Shown here: positions 37,737 to 38,872 of the stretch, one piece after another
Position numbering within the stretch: position 1 is the first letter of the stretch
Layout of the letters: every line of letters begins with the position of its first letter
Origin: a virus
Length of the DNA stretch: 38,872 nt
Reading direction: 5' to 3' (one strand)
Virus record (IMG/VR): IMGVR_UViG_3300028802_000004
Span: 1-38,872 of that record
Made by a program: the position numbers and the translations under genes
Notes under the pieces: model-generated
What the model was told of the DNA's origin: nothing
Seen by the model: the letters and a program-made list of their open reading frames with translations, nothing else
Database searches by the model: none

Positions 37737-38196
37737 GTTTGCTCCATTCCGAGAGTGGCGTGATGCCGTCCGAGTAGGTGACGAGCATGGCCGGCTCGGG
37801 GTCGAGCAGGGCCTCGATCGGGTCGTCGGTCTTGCGCGCGTAGCGGGCATTGCCGTGCTTGTCATGGCAGCGCTCGCAGACGCGATCCAGCTTGCGCAGT
37901 GAGGCGTCGGAGAGCACCAGCCCCATGCCATGCCGGCGCAGCTTGACCGGCACGGTGGCGAACAGCACGTCGGTGCGCACGCCAACCTCGGCCTCGTCGG
38001 TGATCAGCTCCGGCTGGCCGTAGCGCCAGCTGGGCGGGCCGAGCTCGCTGCCATCGGCGTCGAAGCGCGGCCCCAGCGCGTACATCGGGCGTTGGCTAAG
38101 ATCGAGCGACTGCCAGACGACCAGCCCGCCGCGGTTATGGATCCAGTCGCGTACGCTGGGGACGTCTGCGGCGGTGCATTCAGCTTTGAAATTCAT
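37723..38196 (-). CDS. Hypothetical protein with CERCH motif, 157 aa
   Basis: MNFKAECTAADVPSVRDWIH begins a mixed domain; residues about 106-125 contain RVCERCHDKHGNARY, a CxxCH-type site that resembles one half of an HNH or zinc-ribbon motif. No second half is obvious. ATGA overlap with the gene upstream. I recall similar proteins from other phage genomes without assigned function. May be DNA-binding. Confidence 0.6.
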   Translation of the reverse strand: MNFKAECTAADVPSVRDWIHNRGGLVVWQSLDLSQRPMYALGPRFDADGSELGPPSWRYGQPELITDEAEVGVRTDVLFATVPVKLRRHGMGLVLSDASLRKLDRVCERCHDKHGNARYARKTDDPIEALLDPEPAMLVTYSDGITPLSEWSKHGPH

Positions 38197-38387
38197 GAGA
38201 GCTCCACTTGTAAGCCGGCCTGGCCGATGCCGGAGATGATGTCGGAAACGTACTGGTGGCCGATCGCGGTAGCGCCGGCCCAGCGCAGGCGGTCCTCGGG
38301 TAAGTTCGACGCGACCCAGGCTTGTGCCTCCGGGGTGCGCGCGGTGAGCAGGTAGATCGACCCGTGCTCGGCGAGTAAAAAGTCCAT
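38193..38387 (-). CDS. Conserved small phage protein, 64 aa
   Basis: AGGAGG 7 bp before ATG 38387. MDFLLAEHGSIYLLTARTPE then AQAWVASNLPEDRLRWAGAT and ISGIGQAGLQVEL match the small 'MDFLIxDHGSIxLLxxxTxxAxxWxxxxLP... Yvxxixxgxxxdgl' family found in many phages, unknown function. The fold is probably alpha/beta. ATGA overlap at its end. Confidence 0.75.
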   Translation of the reverse strand: MDFLLAEHGSIYLLTARTPEAQAWVASNLPEDRLRWAGATAIGHQYVSDIISGIGQAGLQVELS

Positions 38388-38388
38388 C

Positions 38389-38595
38389 TCAGTCCTCCTT
38401 GCGTTTGACGTGAAAAACCTTGCAGTTGATGGTGCCCACCACGCACGGCACGGGCGCGTTGCGCTCGGGGTGCCACCAGGTATAGCCGCGGCTCGAGGTC
38501 TTGGTGCAGCGCTCATAGAACGAATTGAAGCGCGGCACCGGGCCGATGAAGTCGAAGGTGTCGCCGAGTTTGAGCTCGCTGAATTTGTGGCTCAT
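38389..38595 (-). CDS. Small beta-rich conserved phage protein, 68 aa
   Basis: MSHKFSELKLGDTFDFIGPV, PRFNSFYERCTKTSSRGYTW and NCKVFHVKRKED suggest a small beta barrel. 'FxxLxxGDxFxFxxxxxxxxxxxxKxSxRxY' is a pattern shared by a common small phage protein group of unknown role. ATGA overlap with the coiled-coil gene upstream. Confidence 0.7.
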   Translation of the reverse strand: MSHKFSELKLGDTFDFIGPVPRFNSFYERCTKTSSRGYTWWHPERNAPVPCVVGTINCKVFHVKRKED

Positions 38596-38801
38596 GGCTG
38601 CTCCAGCTCCTGCAGCCGCTGGCGGGCGCCGGTGCGGCGCTCCGCGAGCAGGCGCCGCTCCGCGTTCAGGTGCGCGATCTGCGCCGCCAGGTCGTCGATC
38701 TGGCGGGCGATGGTGTAGGTGCGCTGGTCAATGGCGTTGATCTCAACCTTGATGTTGTGGATGTCGCCCAGCAGCTGGTATTTCTCGGCGGAGTTGCTCA
38801 T
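38592..38801 (-). CDS. Small coiled-coil protein spanning the contig joint, 69 aa
   Basis: Heptad pattern over nearly all residues (LLGDIHNIKVEINAIDQRTY; LAAQIAHLNAERRLLAERRT). Complete here because the end repeat repeats its start; the same start is at 54-56 on the left. In the circular genome it follows the zinc-protein gene with an ATGA overlap. Function unknown. Confidence 0.75.
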   Translation of the reverse strand: MSNSAEKYQLLGDIHNIKVEINAIDQRTYTIARQIDDLAAQIAHLNAERRLLAERRTGARQRLQELEQP

Positions 38802-38872
38802 GCTGCCCTCCGGCCGGAGCCGTTGCAGGACCAGCAGCGCACGGCGTCGGTGGCGATCGGCGGCCGGCGGGG
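38746..38872. repeat. Right copy of 127-bp terminal direct repeat
   Basis: Identical to bases 1-127. Lets the sequence be closed into a circle of about 38,745 bp with all genes continuous across the joint. Confidence 0.95.

Overview
The window is a complete double-stranded DNA phage genome from a GC-rich host, carried on a contig that closes on itself. Bases 1-127 and 38746-38872 are identical, so the real unit is a circle (or circularly permuted molecule) of about 38,745 bp. A gene that starts at the left edge (minus strand, position 56) continues at the right edge (38801 down to 38592). AGGAG-type ribosome binding sites, sigma70-like promoters, a P22-like portal, an N4-gp56-type capsid and an SU10-like tail adaptor suggest a podovirus of a Gram-negative bacterium, probably Pseudomonadota. 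The host assignment is an inference.

Layout: (1) A leftward early operon starts at a promoter near 1104-1132 and runs through the contig joint to 37599. It holds small proteins, a two-CxxCxGxG zinc protein and a ribbon-helix-helix regulator. (2) The rightward late operon (1244-27949) carries terminase, a block of small coupled genes, portal, scaffold, capsid, adaptor, nozzle, a collagen-like fibre, a lectin-like fibre protein, and then about 11 kb of large low-complexity virion proteins. (3) A second leftward block (34374 down to 27849) has two strong promoters and holds about 20 mostly small genes in tight ATGA overlaps, including SSB, a Rad52-like annealing protein and a YbcO-like nuclease. 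(4) A rightward control and replication block (34491-37672) holds a Cro/YdaS-like repressor, two small proteins, a 499-bp noncoding region full of stem-loops with a consensus DnaA box, two PD-(D/E)XK-type nuclease candidates and a second collagen-like protein.

How it fits together: the repressor gene (34491) diverges from a near-consensus promoter (TTGACA-17-GATAAT) for the leftward block. A copy of that promoter with a matching upstream tract lies at 33020-33048, and a weaker relative lies at 1104-1132, so one regulator may control all three. No DNA polymerase, helicase, primase, RNA polymerase, integrase or endolysin can be recognised. Replication therefore probably uses the host replisome, helped by phage SSB, annealing protein and nucleases, and lysis must rest on unrecognised genes.

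The most unusual parts are: the structured noncoding region 35208-35706 with a three-way-junction fold and DnaA box; a 66-codon membrane-protein gene lying wholly antisense to the tail of an HTH gene, with a visible codon-usage switch; a 150-residue Pro/Gly/Met-rich insertion in the portal; a tandem duplication of a virion protein domain; and a small protein with a twin-arginine-like signal peptide next to terminase.
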